From assembly GCF_019037185.1 (NCBI RefSeq), contig NZ_JAHHXM010000009.1:1-64000 (forward strand): DNA of 64,000 bases. Direction: 5' to 3'. The notes beneath the pieces were generated by a model. That model saw only the letters and a list, made by a program, of their open reading frames with translations. It ran no database searches and was not told where the DNA came from. The translations under genes were made by a program, and so were the position numbers. Origin of the DNA: Oceanobacillus caeni. Its GTDB lineage: Bacteria > Bacillota > Bacilli > Bacillales > Amphibacillaceae. This document shows, in pieces, positions 8,562 through 18,312 of this stretch (its first letter is position 1; each line of letters begins with the position of its first letter).

Positions 8562-8797
8562 CTGAGACACCCCATCGTTGTCTGTTTGATTCGTGTATAA
8601 TCCCTAAAGTACTAATACTTATACCATCTCGTATTCTTCCTGTTTTTATGCAAAAATTACTATTGAATATTTCCCCGAAATCCTGTATATTTATTCAATG
8701 TATGCTGGCTATTATGTAGCAGCAACTAACTAGTTTTTATTACTATTTCTAAAAATATTATATTTGATATTACATAAATTAGAAAGGATCTTACTTC

Positions 8798-10138
8798 TTG
8801 AGACAACATCAGTTAAGCATTCATTTAAAATTTATTCTCACCTCCATTATTGGAGTTTTCTTATTTATGATTCCGGTTAAAACGAAAGACGGGTTCTCGA
8901 TACCAATTGCATTACTGGCTAATAAAGTTCAAGACTTGCTTTCGAGCCAATTGTCTTTCATTATGATGGCCATTATTGTCATAACGGCAATATGTACGAT
9001 TATTGGATATATTTCTCCAAAGCTATTTCAGAAGACCCCTTTCTTTCAAGGGTTATTCCATGTAAACCTTTTTTGGACGATTACAAGAATCCTAGCAGCC
9101 ATTTTTGCCGTCATGGTATTTTTTCAAATTGGACCAGAGGCAGTTTATGGACCTGATACAGGACAAAAATTATTAGATGATTTATTACATGTTTTGTTTT
9201 CTGTGTTCTTATTTGCTGGGTTATTTTTACCTTTACTAACGAATTTTGGTTTATTGGAATTCTTTGGGACGATGATGACAAAAGTAATGCGCCCTTTGTT
9301 TACTTTGCCAGGTAGATCCTCTGTAGATGCGTTGGCATCATGGATTGGTGATGGGACAATTGGAGTTCTTTTAACAAGTAAGCAATATGAAGAAGGTTTC
9401 TATACAAAACGAGAAGCGGCAGTCATTGGTACTACTTTCTCCGTTGTATCGATTACTTTTTCTTTAGTGGTTTTAGCGGAAGTTGGCCTCGCCCATATGT
9501 TTGGACCATTCTATTTAACCGTAGTGGTTGCAGGTATTGTTGCGGCAATTATTATGCCAAGAATCCCACCTTTATCAAGAAAAGCAGACACCTTTATTAA
9601 CGATGAGGAGAACCATTCACAAGAGCTTATTCCTGAAGGTGAAACAGCGTTATCTTTCGGTTATAATAATGCACTAAAACAAGCTAAAACCCAAAATAGT
9701 GTCTATCGATTTTTTAAAGAAGGCGGACAAAATATACTAGATATGTGGATGGGTGTAGCACCTGTCGTCATGGCTTTCGGTTTAGTTGCACTAATGATTG
9801 CTGAATATACACCATTTTTCCAATGGCTCGGTACTCCATTTGTACCACTATTAGAATTATTGCAAATTCCTTATGCTCAGGAAGCTTCCCAAACCATTAT
9901 AATTGGTTTTGCTGATATGTTTCTTCCATCCGTTATTGGAGCTGGTATTGAAGCAGAGATAACAAGATTTATTATTGCAGCTTTATCCGTTAGTCAGCTC
10001 ATTTACATGTCAGAGGTCGGCGGATTACTATTAGGAACTAAGATACCTGTTTCTTTCTTAGATTTAATCATTATATTCCTTTTACGTACTATCATTACTC
10101 TTCCAATTATCACTATAGCTGCGTATATTCTTTTTTAA
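8798..10138 (+). CDS. YjiH-family membrane protein (nucleoside-recognition Gate domains)
   Basis: This is a 446-residue polytopic membrane protein with about ten helices and a hydrophilic loop near residues 260-300. The conserved segment SSVDALASWIGDGTIGVLL and a second half with IIIGFADMFLPSVIGAGIEAE fit the YjiH family, which carries Gate (nucleoside recognition) domains related to spore maturation and ferrous transport proteins. Its substrate is unknown. The TTG start at 8798 is preceded by AGAAAGGATC. It is monocistronic with a strong terminator at 10274. Confidence 0.85.
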   Translation: MRQHQLSIHLKFILTSIIGVFLFMIPVKTKDGFSIPIALLANKVQDLLSSQLSFIMMAIIVITAICTIIGYISPKLFQKTPFFQGLFHVNLFWTITRILAAIFAVMVFFQIGPEAVYGPDTGQKLLDDLLHVLFSVFLFAGLFLPLLTNFGLLEFFGTMMTKVMRPLFTLPGRSSVDALASWIGDGTIGVLLTSKQYEEGFYTKREAAVIGTTFSVVSITFSLVVLAEVGLAHMFGPFYLTVVVAGIVAAIIMPRIPPLSRKADTFINDEENHSQELIPEGETALSFGYNNALKQAKTQNSVYRFFKEGGQNILDMWMGVAPVVMAFGLVALMIAEYTPFFQWLGTPFVPLLELLQIPYAQEASQTIIIGFADMFLPSVIGAGIEAEITRFIIAALSVSQLIYMSEVGGLLLGTKIPVSFLDLIIIFLLRTIITLPIITIAAYILF

Positions 10139-10143
10139 GAGAA

Positions 10144-10267
10144 CGTTCAAAAACTCCGGTGAAAATGACGCTTCGTATTTTTTCATCTACAAAAGCGTCG
10201 GCGTTGCAACAAACCTAGACGGTGAGACAAGTAATCGAGGAACCAGGGCGTAGATTTTTGAACACGC
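10144..10267 (+). repeat. GTTCAAAAA-ended dispersed repeat, copy 2
   Basis: It starts CGTTCAAAAACTCCGGTGAAAATGACGC and ends TTTTTGAACACGC, an inverted terminal repeat. It shares a middle string GCGTTGCAA with the copy at 25130. It lies in the 3' flank of the YjiH gene, before its terminator hairpin. Confidence 0.8.
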
Positions 10268-10272
10268 AATTT

Positions 10273-10306
10273 TAAAAACCTTGCCCAATTTGGGTAAGGT
10301 TTTTAA
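10273..10306 (+). terminator. Terminator of the YjiH gene
   Basis: AAAAACCTTGCCC pairs with GGGTAAGGTTTTT (about 10275-10304). The stem is symmetric and could act in both directions. Confidence 0.8.
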
Positions 10307-10332
10307 ATATAGTCTTATTGCCCGTAAAGGTG

Positions 10333-10368
10333 GCAAAAAAAATAAGCAGTCCAAAGTTGAACTGCTAC
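10333..10368 (-). terminator. Probable terminator of the acyltransferase gene
   Basis: AGCAGT (10345-10350) pairs with ACTGCT (10361-10366). On the minus strand TTATTTTTTTTGCC follows. It lies about 90 bases beyond the stop codon. Confidence 0.6.
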
Positions 10369-10456
10369 ACCATTTCGTTCATTTATATAATAAAAGGGGG
10401 AGATATATATAGACAATTTGTTGTCTATAGGAGTAGTATATCCAATAAATTACAAT

Positions 10457-11473
10457 TTAAACATGATAGGATTGACTTTGTTTATCTCTTCTTCCCCACT
10501 GTTTTAATAAATTTACCTTTCCTTCTACGATTGGTTGGGTTATGGCTATAATCGGTTTGCTAGATAAAAGGATAACGATAAGGATAGAGAGTACCAACAT
10601 TTCGATAAAACTAATGAAAGAATTCATTTGGAATAAATCATAATGACGGAATGTTTGTATAAAAAATCCGTGTAAAAGATACACGTATAATGTCCTTTTA
10701 CCAAGTTCTGTAACCCAGTTTAAATTCCGCTCGGGAACCCATGCTAAAATACTTGCCGTCATGAAAGCTGCTGTAATATAAACCGATAACCTAATGGCTG
10801 CACTATATTGCCCAGCATCCAAATCATCATAAGGCTTAGACTGAAGAAACCAACCTGAATCAATATTCGGAATATAATATAAGAACACAGCTACAGCTAT
10901 CATTACGAAGACAGAGGCAATTTTTACAACCGGTCGTTTTACGAAAAGCAACTGTTTTTGTGTCAAATGAAAACCTAACAAGAAAAATGGGAAAAAGACC
11001 AACGTCCGTGACAAGCTAAAGGTGTGGCCAATTTCACTAAAATAACCTGCTATTAAGCCAATTATTACTGATAATGGAATGCCAATTTTGGCTGGCCATC
11101 TTTTATAAACGATGAGTAGAAGATGCCAACAAAGAAGACTAAGCAAAAACCATAATGACCATTGTGGCTGAAAAACCCCAGTTTTCCAACTTCCACTTCC
11201 TACGCTAAAATAAAATAAAGTGTATATCCCTTGGAAAATAAAATAAGGGACTAATAACTTTTTAATCAGTTTCCATAAATAGCCTTTATCACTCGACCCT
11301 TTCGCAAAAAAGCCAGAGACCATAATAAATGCAGGCATATGAAACGTATAAATCCACAGATAAAGTGTTTCAACTCCCCTAGAGTCAGATGTAAACGGTT
11401 GAATCATATGTCCAAATACTACTAAAAAAATGAAAAGTACCTTTGCGTTATCAATAAATGCATTTCTCTCCAT
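10457..11473 (-). CDS. Membrane acyltransferase, fucose 4-O-acetylase type
   Basis: This is a 338-residue protein with about ten transmembrane helices. It begins MERNAFIDNAKVLFIFLVVFGHM, where the Asn-Ala-Lys/Arg...His pattern is typical of acyltransferase family 3 and the fucose 4-O-acetylase/WecH group. A second motif region YTFHMPAFIMVSGFFAKG follows. Such enzymes O-acetylate surface sugars or peptidoglycan from inside the membrane; the acceptor here is unknown. ATG 11473 follows AAGGAGAGAAAAA, which excludes the longer open frame from 11503. The leader holds a 24-bp motif shared with the leader at 20294. Confidence 0.85.
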   Translation of the reverse strand: MERNAFIDNAKVLFIFLVVFGHMIQPFTSDSRGVETLYLWIYTFHMPAFIMVSGFFAKGSSDKGYLWKLIKKLLVPYFIFQGIYTLFYFSVGSGSWKTGVFQPQWSLWFLLSLLCWHLLLIVYKRWPAKIGIPLSVIIGLIAGYFSEIGHTFSLSRTLVFFPFFLLGFHLTQKQLLFVKRPVVKIASVFVMIAVAVFLYYIPNIDSGWFLQSKPYDDLDAGQYSAAIRLSVYITAAFMTASILAWVPERNLNWVTELGKRTLYVYLLHGFFIQTFRHYDLFQMNSFISFIEMLVLSILIVILLSSKPIIAITQPIVEGKVNLLKQWGRRDKQSQSYHV

Positions 11474-11486
11474 TTTTTCTCTCCTT

Positions 11487-11510
11487 ATTAGAAAACTTGG
11501 CATTCGCTTT
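11487..11510 (-). repeat. Leader repeat, copy 1
   Basis: On the plus strand ATTAGAAAACTTGGCATTCG plus CTTT occurs here, and again at 20294-20317 with one base changed. In both places it lies immediately upstream of the ribosome binding site of a minus-strand gene. Confidence 0.75.
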
Positions 11511-11728
11511 CGTTTAAGCGGATGACTTAGTTGCCTTGAAAATACTATGTACTATAACTTTACTCCTTTTAAAAGAAAAAATCACCTTTTGGAATGCTTG
11601 TTACTAAACTGTTAACTTCCAGTAAAATGGTTGTTAAAACCTTAGTATTTGCTATTAGTAAATTACTATGGAATCAGCATTCATTTCAGGAATTGGCTTT
11701 TTGTTATACTTATTGCTTGCTGCCTGCC

Positions 11729-11757
11729 AAAAAAATGTCCCCCTTGGGAGACATTAA
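11729..11757 (-). terminator. Terminator of ku
   Basis: On the minus strand AATGTCTCCC pairs with GGGGACATT across a tiny loop, followed by TTTTTTT. It starts at the ku stop codon. Confidence 0.85.
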
Positions 11758-12605
11758 GATGTTGCTTTCTTCTTTTTGAGTGTTGTTTTTGTTTTTTTCT
11801 TTGGTTGGCTCGGTTTTGGCTTGTCTTTCTTTGCTCGATCCAATGATGCTTGAAGTGCATCCATTAAGTTTGTCACATTATCAGGCATTGGTTTTTCCGT
11901 AAGTGTTGGTGTAGATGTTTCCTCATTATTTTTCTTGTCTTCAATCAGATTTAGTAAAGCTGTTCTATACTCATCCGTGTATTTTTCTGGTTCAAATTCA
12001 GTGGTTAATTGTTCAATTAACATTTTCGCTGTTTCTAATTCCTTTTCGCCAATTTTCGTTTCCTCTGGAACATTTGGAACGTCTTGTACATTACGAACTT
12101 CATCAGGGAAATGAATTGTTTCTACAACGAGAACATTTTCATAAACTCGAATGACAGCTAATTGTTCCTTAGATCGAATCATCATTTTTGCGATTCCAAT
12201 TTTTCCTGTATCTTTCAAAGCACTACGAAGTAAACTGTATGCTTTTGCCCCTCCTTCATTCGGTGAAAGATAATAACTTTTTTCAAAGTAAATCGGATCA
12301 ATATCCTCTAATTTCACGAAGTCCACAATTTCCACAGCTCGGTCTTCCTGCTCTTTACGTAGCGCCTCTAAATCTTCATCATCTAAAACGACAAATTTAT
12401 TTTTTGCATATTCATATGCTTTTACTATTTCATCATTGTTTATTTCTTTATCACATACAGGACAAACTTTCTCATATTTAATTGGGGATTTACATTCTTT
12501 ATGCAGTTGGCGTAGTTTGACATCTTTGTTTTCTGTTGCGGCGTGCATTTTTATTGGGATATTAACTAAACCAAAGCTTATGGAACCTTTCCACATCGTA
12601 TGCAT
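11754..12605 (-). CDS. ku: Ku, DNA end-binding protein of bacterial NHEJ
   Basis: Bacterial Ku forms a homodimer that rings double-strand break ends and recruits LigD. The 283-residue protein begins MHTMWKGSISFGLVNIPIKM, the classic Ku N-terminus. It contains the core beta-barrel with SYYLSPNEGGAKAYSLL and ends in a very Lys-rich tail (PKKKTKTTLKKKK) typical of DNA-binding extensions. ATG 12605 follows GGAGGTTACCCC, excluding the longer frame to 12623. It is divergent from ligD across a short intergenic region, consistent with co-expression, probably in the developing or germinating spore as in B. subtilis ykoV/ykoU. Confidence 0.97.
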   Translation of the reverse strand: MHTMWKGSISFGLVNIPIKMHAATENKDVKLRQLHKECKSPIKYEKVCPVCDKEINNDEIVKAYEYAKNKFVVLDDEDLEALRKEQEDRAVEIVDFVKLEDIDPIYFEKSYYLSPNEGGAKAYSLLRSALKDTGKIGIAKMMIRSKEQLAVIRVYENVLVVETIHFPDEVRNVQDVPNVPEETKIGEKELETAKMLIEQLTTEFEPEKYTDEYRTALLNLIEDKKNNEETSTPTLTEKPMPDNVTNLMDALQASLDRAKKDKPKPSQPKKKTKTTLKKKKATS

Positions 12606-12748
12606 GGGGTAACCTCCATTCATTTAGGCATTTTTTTCATCTTTTAATTAACAAATCATAATCCTATCTTTTGTTTTACATCATTTATTATCCCTTCGTT
12701 TATTTTCCACATAATTAGCCAATTTATTAAAGAAGGGGGAATTTGTTT

Positions 12749-14548
12749 ATGGATATGATGAAACCAATTACAAGTACAGAGATTCCATATGGTAAGGAAT
12801 GGGTTTACGAGGTGAAATATGATGGATTCCGTTGTGTATTAACATGGGATAAGGATGGAAGCATTCAGTTAACTAGTAAAAACAGAAAGGATTTAACAGA
12901 AAATTTCCCGGAAATAATTACCTTTTGTCAAAAAAACTACAATCAAGTAAAAGACTATCTTCCGTTAACAATAGACGGAGAATTGGTCGTTTTAAACAAT
13001 ATGTATCAGGCCAATTTCAACTGGATACAAAAACGCGGACGCCTAAAGAAATCTTCAGCTATTCAACAAGCTAGTAACCAACGCCCTGCTTCCTTTATGG
13101 CCTTTGATTTACTGACCTTAAAGGGAGAAACCTTATTAATCACTTCTTTTAGCAAGAGGAAACAGAACTTACAAAACCTTTTTAAAAATTTACCAGAAAG
13201 CAAACGAATGATTTACGTCCCTTCTTTTGAAAATGCCGATCATTTATGGGGGATCATTTTTGATTATAAAGGGGAAGGCATCATTGCCAAACGGAAAAAT
13301 AGTAAATACATATCTGGGAAAAATCATCAAGATTGGTTTAAGATTAAAAACTGGCGGACGATTCAGGGATTTCTTACGCATTATGACATGCAAAATGGCT
13401 ATTATACGTTCAATGTATTTCACAATGATGAAATTTATGTTGTTGGGAAATGTAAGCATGGCTTAAAAGAAGATGAAGCGAAAACATTAGAGAAGCTATT
13501 TATAACGAATGGAGAGAAAACAAAGGATGGTGTTTCCTTGCCACCAGCTGTTTGCGCTAAAGTTCATACGCTCGATTTACATCAGGAAGAATTGCGAGAG
13601 CCAGAATTTGTTTCCCTTTTGCCACAAACAGATCCACAGACTTGTACGTTAGCTAATTTACAAATCGATTTGGCGATGATACCCGAACATATCGGCATTT
13701 CTAAGATTGACAAAATCTACTGGCCTGGCCCTATGTACACAAAGGGAGATTTACTTTCGTATATTCGAGAAATCAGTCCATATATGTTACCGTTTTTGAG
13801 AAATCGTGCTTTAACCTTAATCCGTTTCCCTGAAGGCATAGATGGAGAATTCTTCTATCAAAAACATCTTCCAGCTTATGCACCGGATTTCATCGACTTC
13901 AAACTAATAGAAGGCGAAAAAATGATTATTTGTAATCGTATGGATGCAATTCTTTGGTTTGCAAATCACGGGGCATTGGAATATCATGTCCCTTTTCAGA
14001 TAGTTGACCAACCGAAGCCTATCGAAATCGTATTTGACTTGGATCCACCAGACCGAGATGCATTTTCTTTAGCTATTCAAGCTGCAAATCTGATTAAACC
14101 AATCCTTGATGATTTAGGCCTCCTTTCCTTTGTAAAAACTTCAGGTAATAAAGGAATTCAAATTCATATTCCTATTCCGGAAAATAGTTTAACATACGAT
14201 GAAACTGCTGTTTTTACCCAAGCTGTTGCCTATACCGTGGAAGGAGCTTACCCTAATTTATTTACAACGGAAAGAATGAAGAAGAAACGCAAAGGTCGTT
14301 TGTATATAGATTACATTCAACATGGAAAAGATAAAACAATTATCGCTCCATATTCTCCTCGTAGAACAAGAGAAGGTACAGTAGCTACTCCATTATATTG
14401 GGAAGAAGTCAATGAAAACCTTAGGCCAGAACATTTTCATATTAAAAATGTATTATCCCGTGTGAAGGAATTGGGCTGTCCTTTTAGATACTATGAAGAA
14501 GCAAGAGAAAAGCAAAATTTAAGCAAGGTTTTATCTTTAATCAAGTGA
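12749..14548 (+). CDS. ligD: LigD: ATP-dependent DNA ligase fused to primase-polymerase
   Basis: The 599-residue protein seals and fills Ku-bound breaks. The ligase domain is N-terminal (about residues 1-300), with the nucleotidyl-accepting Lys23 in EVKYDGFR and motif V WFKIKNWRT. The polymerase domain is C-terminal (about 310-599), with FDLDPPD carrying catalytic aspartates and VKTSGNKGIQIHIP. There is no 3'-phosphoesterase domain, as in B. subtilis YkoU. ATG 12749 is preceded by AAGGGGGAA at correct spacing; the in-frame TTG at 12743 is too close. It is divergent from ku. Confidence 0.97.
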   Translation: MDMMKPITSTEIPYGKEWVYEVKYDGFRCVLTWDKDGSIQLTSKNRKDLTENFPEIITFCQKNYNQVKDYLPLTIDGELVVLNNMYQANFNWIQKRGRLKKSSAIQQASNQRPASFMAFDLLTLKGETLLITSFSKRKQNLQNLFKNLPESKRMIYVPSFENADHLWGIIFDYKGEGIIAKRKNSKYISGKNHQDWFKIKNWRTIQGFLTHYDMQNGYYTFNVFHNDEIYVVGKCKHGLKEDEAKTLEKLFITNGEKTKDGVSLPPAVCAKVHTLDLHQEELREPEFVSLLPQTDPQTCTLANLQIDLAMIPEHIGISKIDKIYWPGPMYTKGDLLSYIREISPYMLPFLRNRALTLIRFPEGIDGEFFYQKHLPAYAPDFIDFKLIEGEKMIICNRMDAILWFANHGALEYHVPFQIVDQPKPIEIVFDLDPPDRDAFSLAIQAANLIKPILDDLGLLSFVKTSGNKGIQIHIPIPENSLTYDETAVFTQAVAYTVEGAYPNLFTTERMKKKRKGRLYIDYIQHGKDKTIIAPYSPRRTREGTVATPLYWEEVNENLRPEHFHIKNVLSRVKELGCPFRYYEEAREKQNLSKVLSLIK

Positions 14549-14739
14549 GGTCTGTTGTAATTAAAAAGTATACATTCAGCTAGTTATATTTTTTTCGGAA
14601 GGGCAAAAAAATTGATTTCAGAGGAACAACCTTTATCGGTGAATCATCTAGACTATGTGTAATCGCTATAAGTTGTGGAATGAAGTGGTTTTTCCCTTAT
14701 GCAGGCACTCATCAAAACTAGAAAGGAATTTATTACAGT

Positions 14740-14785
14740 AAAAAAGTAGCATACCAATCACATTTGCGATCTAGTATGCTACTCC
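14740..14785 (-). terminator. Terminator of tcyP
   Basis: AGTAGCATAC (14745-14754) pairs with GTATGCTACT (14774-14783), with TTTTTTACTG following on the minus strand. The rest of the 14549-14822 gap shows nothing else. Confidence 0.8.
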
Positions 14786-14822
14786 TTAATTTAGTTATTC
14801 TTCATAATAAAAGCTTCTTCCA

Positions 14823-16217
14823 CTAAAATCCATCTGTTTCCGTTGTTGCGTTTTTATCATTAAAGATCTTCGTATTAAAATTACCCAAAACTCGTGAGGT
14901 GATTGTACCAGTTACCATAGAGCCGTTAACGTTTAATGCTGTTCTTCCCATGTCAATTAGTGGTTCAACGGAGATTAGGAGACCTGCCAACCCTACAGGT
15001 AGCCCCATGGATGAAAGAACAATAATTGCTGCAAATGTTGCCCCACCACCAACACCGGCAACTCCAAACGAGCTAATACCCACAATGACTGCAAGCTGAA
15101 GAATAAATCCGATAGAGAATGGGTCAATTCCAACAGTTGGTGCAATCATTATCGCTAACATTGCCGGATAAATACCTGCACAACCATTCTGTCCCATTGT
15201 CGCCCCAAAGGATGCAGACATGTTTGCTATCCCTTCATCAACACCTAATGATTCTCTTTGCGTTTGCACATTTAACGGAATAGATCCCGCACTAGAACGA
15301 GAAGTAAAAGCAAACCCTAATACTGGGAAAGCTTTTCGCAAATAGGTGAAAGGATTTAATCCAAAACCACTAACAAGGATTAAGTGAATCATAAACATAA
15401 CAATTAACGCAACGTAAGAAGCTAAGACAAACTTACCTAGTTCAATAATTCCAGCAAAGTTAGTCGTTGCAACCATATTCGTCATAAGTGCAAGAACCCC
15501 GAATGGAGTTAATCGTAATATTAACGTAACAAGGCGCATGACAACTGTATAAGTGGAATTAACTATTTTAATAAATAGGTCAGCCTGTTCCGGATTTTTC
15601 CTACGTACTCCAAGAACAGCAATACCTAAAATAATCGAGAATATTACAACCGCAATCGTGGATGTCGCTCTCCCACCAGTCATATCTTCAAAAATATTAC
15701 TTGGAATAAAATCAAGGATACGTTGTGGTGTTGTTTGACCTTCCATATCCGCATACATAGCTTCTATTGATTCTCCACGTTCTGCTTCTGCATGACCCGC
15801 TTCAATTTGTTCTGCATTTAAATCAAATAACCATGACGAACCAATCCCAACCAAAGCCGCAACCATGGTTGTAAGGATCAATGTCCCTATAATCCAACCC
15901 GCCATTTTTCCTAGTTCTTTCGTCTTTTCCAAATTAATGATGGCCCGAATGATGGATACCATAATAAGTGGAATGACGATCACCATTAATAGACGGACAT
16001 ACCCTGTCCCTACAATGGCAAACCAATCCATTGTTTTTGCAATAATTTCAGATTCTGTACCATAAACGGCTTGAAAGATGACTCCAAGAAGGATACCGAT
16101 TCCCATCCCTGTAAACACACGCTTGGAGAAGGAAACATGTTTCTTTTGCATATTGATTAATAAAATGATAGCTAATATAAGAACAATTACGTTCACAATA
16201 ACCAATAAACCATTCAT
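14823..16217 (-). CDS. tcyP: L-cystine symporter of the sodium:dicarboxylate family
   Basis: This 464-residue protein has about ten helices plus re-entrant loops. It has the Ser-rich hairpin TSRSSAGSIPLNVQTQ and a later SFGATMGQNGCAGIYPAM region typical of the TcyP/YdjN branch. B. subtilis TcyP imports L-cystine in symport with cations. The start ATG 16217 follows AAAAGGAGGTCATAAG. Its leader contains CCAATTGGAATAATAA, reminiscent of CymR operators that control cystine uptake, but this match is loose. It is monocistronic. Confidence 0.92.
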   Translation of the reverse strand: MNGLLVIVNVIVLILAIILLINMQKKHVSFSKRVFTGMGIGILLGVIFQAVYGTESEIIAKTMDWFAIVGTGYVRLLMVIVIPLIMVSIIRAIINLEKTKELGKMAGWIIGTLILTTMVAALVGIGSSWLFDLNAEQIEAGHAEAERGESIEAMYADMEGQTTPQRILDFIPSNIFEDMTGGRATSTIAVVIFSIILGIAVLGVRRKNPEQADLFIKIVNSTYTVVMRLVTLILRLTPFGVLALMTNMVATTNFAGIIELGKFVLASYVALIVMFMIHLILVSGFGLNPFTYLRKAFPVLGFAFTSRSSAGSIPLNVQTQRESLGVDEGIANMSASFGATMGQNGCAGIYPAMLAIMIAPTVGIDPFSIGFILQLAVIVGISSFGVAGVGGGATFAAIIVLSSMGLPVGLAGLLISVEPLIDMGRTALNVNGSMVTGTITSRVLGNFNTKIFNDKNATTETDGF

Positions 16218-16334
16218 TCTTATGACCTCCTTTTATCTATTTATATAATTATTATTCCAATTGGGTTACTACGTTTTATATTTTAAACCTAATCCATAAG
16301 TTATTCAATACCTTGAAAGAAATACTGTAACTCT

Positions 16335-16775
16335 TTAACTCAATGTTGGTTCTAATTTCAATTCTACATTTCCCTTAATCGCACGGGATATCATACAGCT
16401 CTTCTCAGCCTTTTCCACCAAAATCCTTAGTTTTCTATGATCTTTTTCCGTAGCACTTGTCTGTAAAGCGACGGTCGGACGATGAATAATTTTCTTATAC
16501 GTAAAAATGCCATTTGTAACATCGACTATCCCTTCTGATTCAAGGGCCATCTCTTTTAATGGTAAATTAGCTCGTTCAATCATGGCAGCTAGTGTAATTA
16601 GGTAACAAGTTGCAGCAGCACCAAGCAACATTTCATCGGGATTTGTGCCTACTCCCGGTCCGTCCATTTCGGTCGGTATCGATATTTTTGTTTTCAAATT
16701 TCCTGCAGCTATATACCCCTCACTATTTCTTCCTCCGGGCCAATCTGCTTTTAAAAGAAAATGATGTTCGGCCAT
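16335..16775 (-). CDS. OsmC/Ohr-family peroxiredoxin-like protein
   Basis: The 146-residue protein has the OsmC fold pattern. It contains GVGTNPDEMLLGAAATCYLITL, with the first redox Cys (AAATC) in the long central helix. The second, EKAEKSCMISRAIKGNV, follows about 70 residues later. Family members reduce organic hydroperoxides with two cysteines. It fits the SACOL1771-like subgroup more than Ohr, a judgement from motif spacing. The start ATG 16775 follows AGGTGATATAAT, a moderate ribosome binding site. Confidence 0.87.
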   Translation of the reverse strand: MAEHHFLLKADWPGGRNSEGYIAAGNLKTKISIPTEMDGPGVGTNPDEMLLGAAATCYLITLAAMIERANLPLKEMALESEGIVDVTNGIFTYKKIIHRPTVALQTSATEKDHRKLRILVEKAEKSCMISRAIKGNVELKLEPTLS

Positions 16776-16923
16776 ATTATATCACCTCATTGTTTATTCA
16801 TACCTTAACCTAGATAATATTGAACTTAGCAAAGGATAAATACCTATGCTAATTAACGTCTTTTTATTGTACCCCAGTAGGAAATTAAATAAAAATAATG
16901 TGCATCTTTACCTAACTCGAAAA

Positions 16924-17025
16924 ATATAAAGAAGACTAACCATCAGTGGGGGTTTTCCTTCATCCCCAACTAATGGTTAGTCTGTTGATCACCCACCTAC
17001 CTTAAGCTTGAGGTGGGATAAATAA
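16924..17025 (+). repeat. Double-hairpin element, copy A
   Basis: TATAAAGAAGACTAACCATCAG leads into a first hairpin (ACTAACCATCAGTGGGG against CCCAACTAATGGTTAGT). Then come TGTTGATCACCCACCTACC and a second hairpin (CCCACCT against GAGGTGGG). Copies B-E lie at 20368, 33295, 42808 and 57086. There is no ORF inside. The TTGAT followed by a hairpin and the CCCACCT palindrome recall IS200/IS605-type ends, so this may be a non-autonomous derivative (PATE-like); that assignment is inference. Confidence 0.75.
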
Positions 17026-17038
17026 CTTAACTGGTCAT

Positions 17039-17392
17039 CTATTTTTCTAATAACTCCTTTAAAATAACGGCTTGGTTATGTTGTTCATCCTTTGCACCGT
17101 AGAGTAGTGTTACTTTGGAATTGCTTTTCACTATGTCCTTTAATTGATTTAGCTGCTCTTTCTGTTCTCCATTTTTCAATTCTTGCTTATACTTTTCTTT
17201 AAAGTCAGCAAACTTTTCTGGATCATGGTTAAAATCCTTTCGCAACTTGGTTGAAGGTCCAATTCCCTTTAGCCAATAGTCCAGTTTGGCTTTATCTTTA
17301 GAAACTCCCCTTGGCCAAATGCGGTCAACCAAAACCCGTATTCCATCATTTTTATTAGCAGACTCATAAATACGTTTTAATTGAATGGACAT
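17039..17392 (-). CDS. DUF488 family protein
   Basis: This is a 117-residue protein starting MSIQLKRIYESANKNDGIRVLVDRIWPRG, the hallmark of DUF488 (YeaO-like) proteins, with SKDKAKLDYWLKGIGPSTKLRKDF next. It is a small cytosolic protein of unknown function. ATG 17392 follows GAAGGAGAGATAATC, which excludes the longer frame to 17443. It lies downstream of the TerC gene on the same strand but behind that gene's terminator. Confidence 0.9.
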   Translation of the reverse strand: MSIQLKRIYESANKNDGIRVLVDRIWPRGVSKDKAKLDYWLKGIGPSTKLRKDFNHDPEKFADFKEKYKQELKNGEQKEQLNQLKDIVKSNSKVTLLYGAKDEQHNQAVILKELLEK

Positions 17393-17424
17393 GATTATCT
17401 CTCCTTCAAAAATGTTAAATATAT

Positions 17425-17485
17425 AACAAAAAACGATTTCCATTACGCATACCCGATTTCAGGGCTTTTAAATGGAAATCGTTGT
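17425..17485 (-). terminator. Terminator of the TerC gene
   Basis: AACGATTTCCATT (17432-17444) pairs with AATGGAAATCGTT (17471-17483). On the minus strand TTTTGTTATATAT follows. Confidence 0.8.
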
Positions 17486-17491
17486 TTTTTG

Positions 17492-18298
17492 TTAAGATTG
17501 TGCTCCTTCTTTCTCTTCTTCTTTCTTCGGTCCGGAAGCAAACCAACCGACGATGGCGATAAGGACTAATACACCATAGAAAATAAGTTTCCATAAGATG
17601 GAGTGTGGGAATTCATGAGGTATTAAACCAATATCTTCATGTGCTAATACCATAATAGCCAACTTCACACCAACCCATCCGACTATAATAAATGCTGCCA
17701 CTTCCAAACCAGGACGTTTATGAAGTAGGTCGACAAAGACATTTGCTGCGAAACGCATAATGATTAGACCAATCATACCTCCAGCAAAAACAACCCAAAA
17801 TTGTGCAGCATCTAAACTTCCGATTGTTCCTAGTCCACTTGGTGGAAGAGCCATCGCCAAAGCAACTGCGGCCAATATAGAGTCAACCGCAAATGCTAAG
17901 TCTGCAAATTCCACTTTCACTACGGTTAGCCAAAATTCTTTTGGTGATGCTTCATGAATTTCTGAATCTCTCAGTTTAGCCTTGGCCGCTTCTTCATCAT
18001 CCGGGGTCTTCGGTTTAAACCTGTCATACAGGTTTTTAATCGATATAAATAATAGATAAATGGCACCTAAAGCTTGAACCTCCCATACATCTACAAGGAA
18101 GGAAATAATAAATAATGATCCGAAACGAAGGACAAATGCACCTGCTAAACCATAGAATAGTGCTTTCTTCCGTTGTTTTTCCGGTAAATGACGAACCATA
18201 ATCGCTAATACTAAGGCATTATCTGCTGCTAGTAAACCTTCTAAAGCCACTAACACAACTAATACCCAAAGGTATTCAATGATTAATTCTGATCCCAT
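17492..18298 (-). CDS. TerC-family manganese exporter-like membrane protein (YkoY type)
   Basis: This is a 268-residue protein with seven to nine transmembrane helices and the acidic intramembrane motifs EGLLAADNALVLA and EFADLAFAVDSILAA, typical of TerC/YkoY/YceF. In B. subtilis and relatives, TerC proteins under yybP-ykoY riboswitches export Mn2+ or supply it to secreted metalloproteins. The acidic helices fit divalent metal transport. ATG 18298 follows AAGGAGAGAGATT; the longer frame to 18334 is excluded because it runs into the riboswitch platform. Regulation by Mn2+ is strongly indicated by the leader. Confidence 0.93.
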   Translation of the reverse strand: MGSELIIEYLWVLVVLVALEGLLAADNALVLAIMVRHLPEKQRKKALFYGLAGAFVLRFGSLFIISFLVDVWEVQALGAIYLLFISIKNLYDRFKPKTPDDEEAAKAKLRDSEIHEASPKEFWLTVVKVEFADLAFAVDSILAAVALAMALPPSGLGTIGSLDAAQFWVVFAGGMIGLIIMRFAANVFVDLLHKRPGLEVAAFIIVGWVGVKLAIMVLAHEDIGLIPHEFPHSILWKLIFYGVLVLIAIVGWFASGPKKEEEKEGAQS

Positions 18299-18312
18299 AA
18301 TCTCTCTCCTTA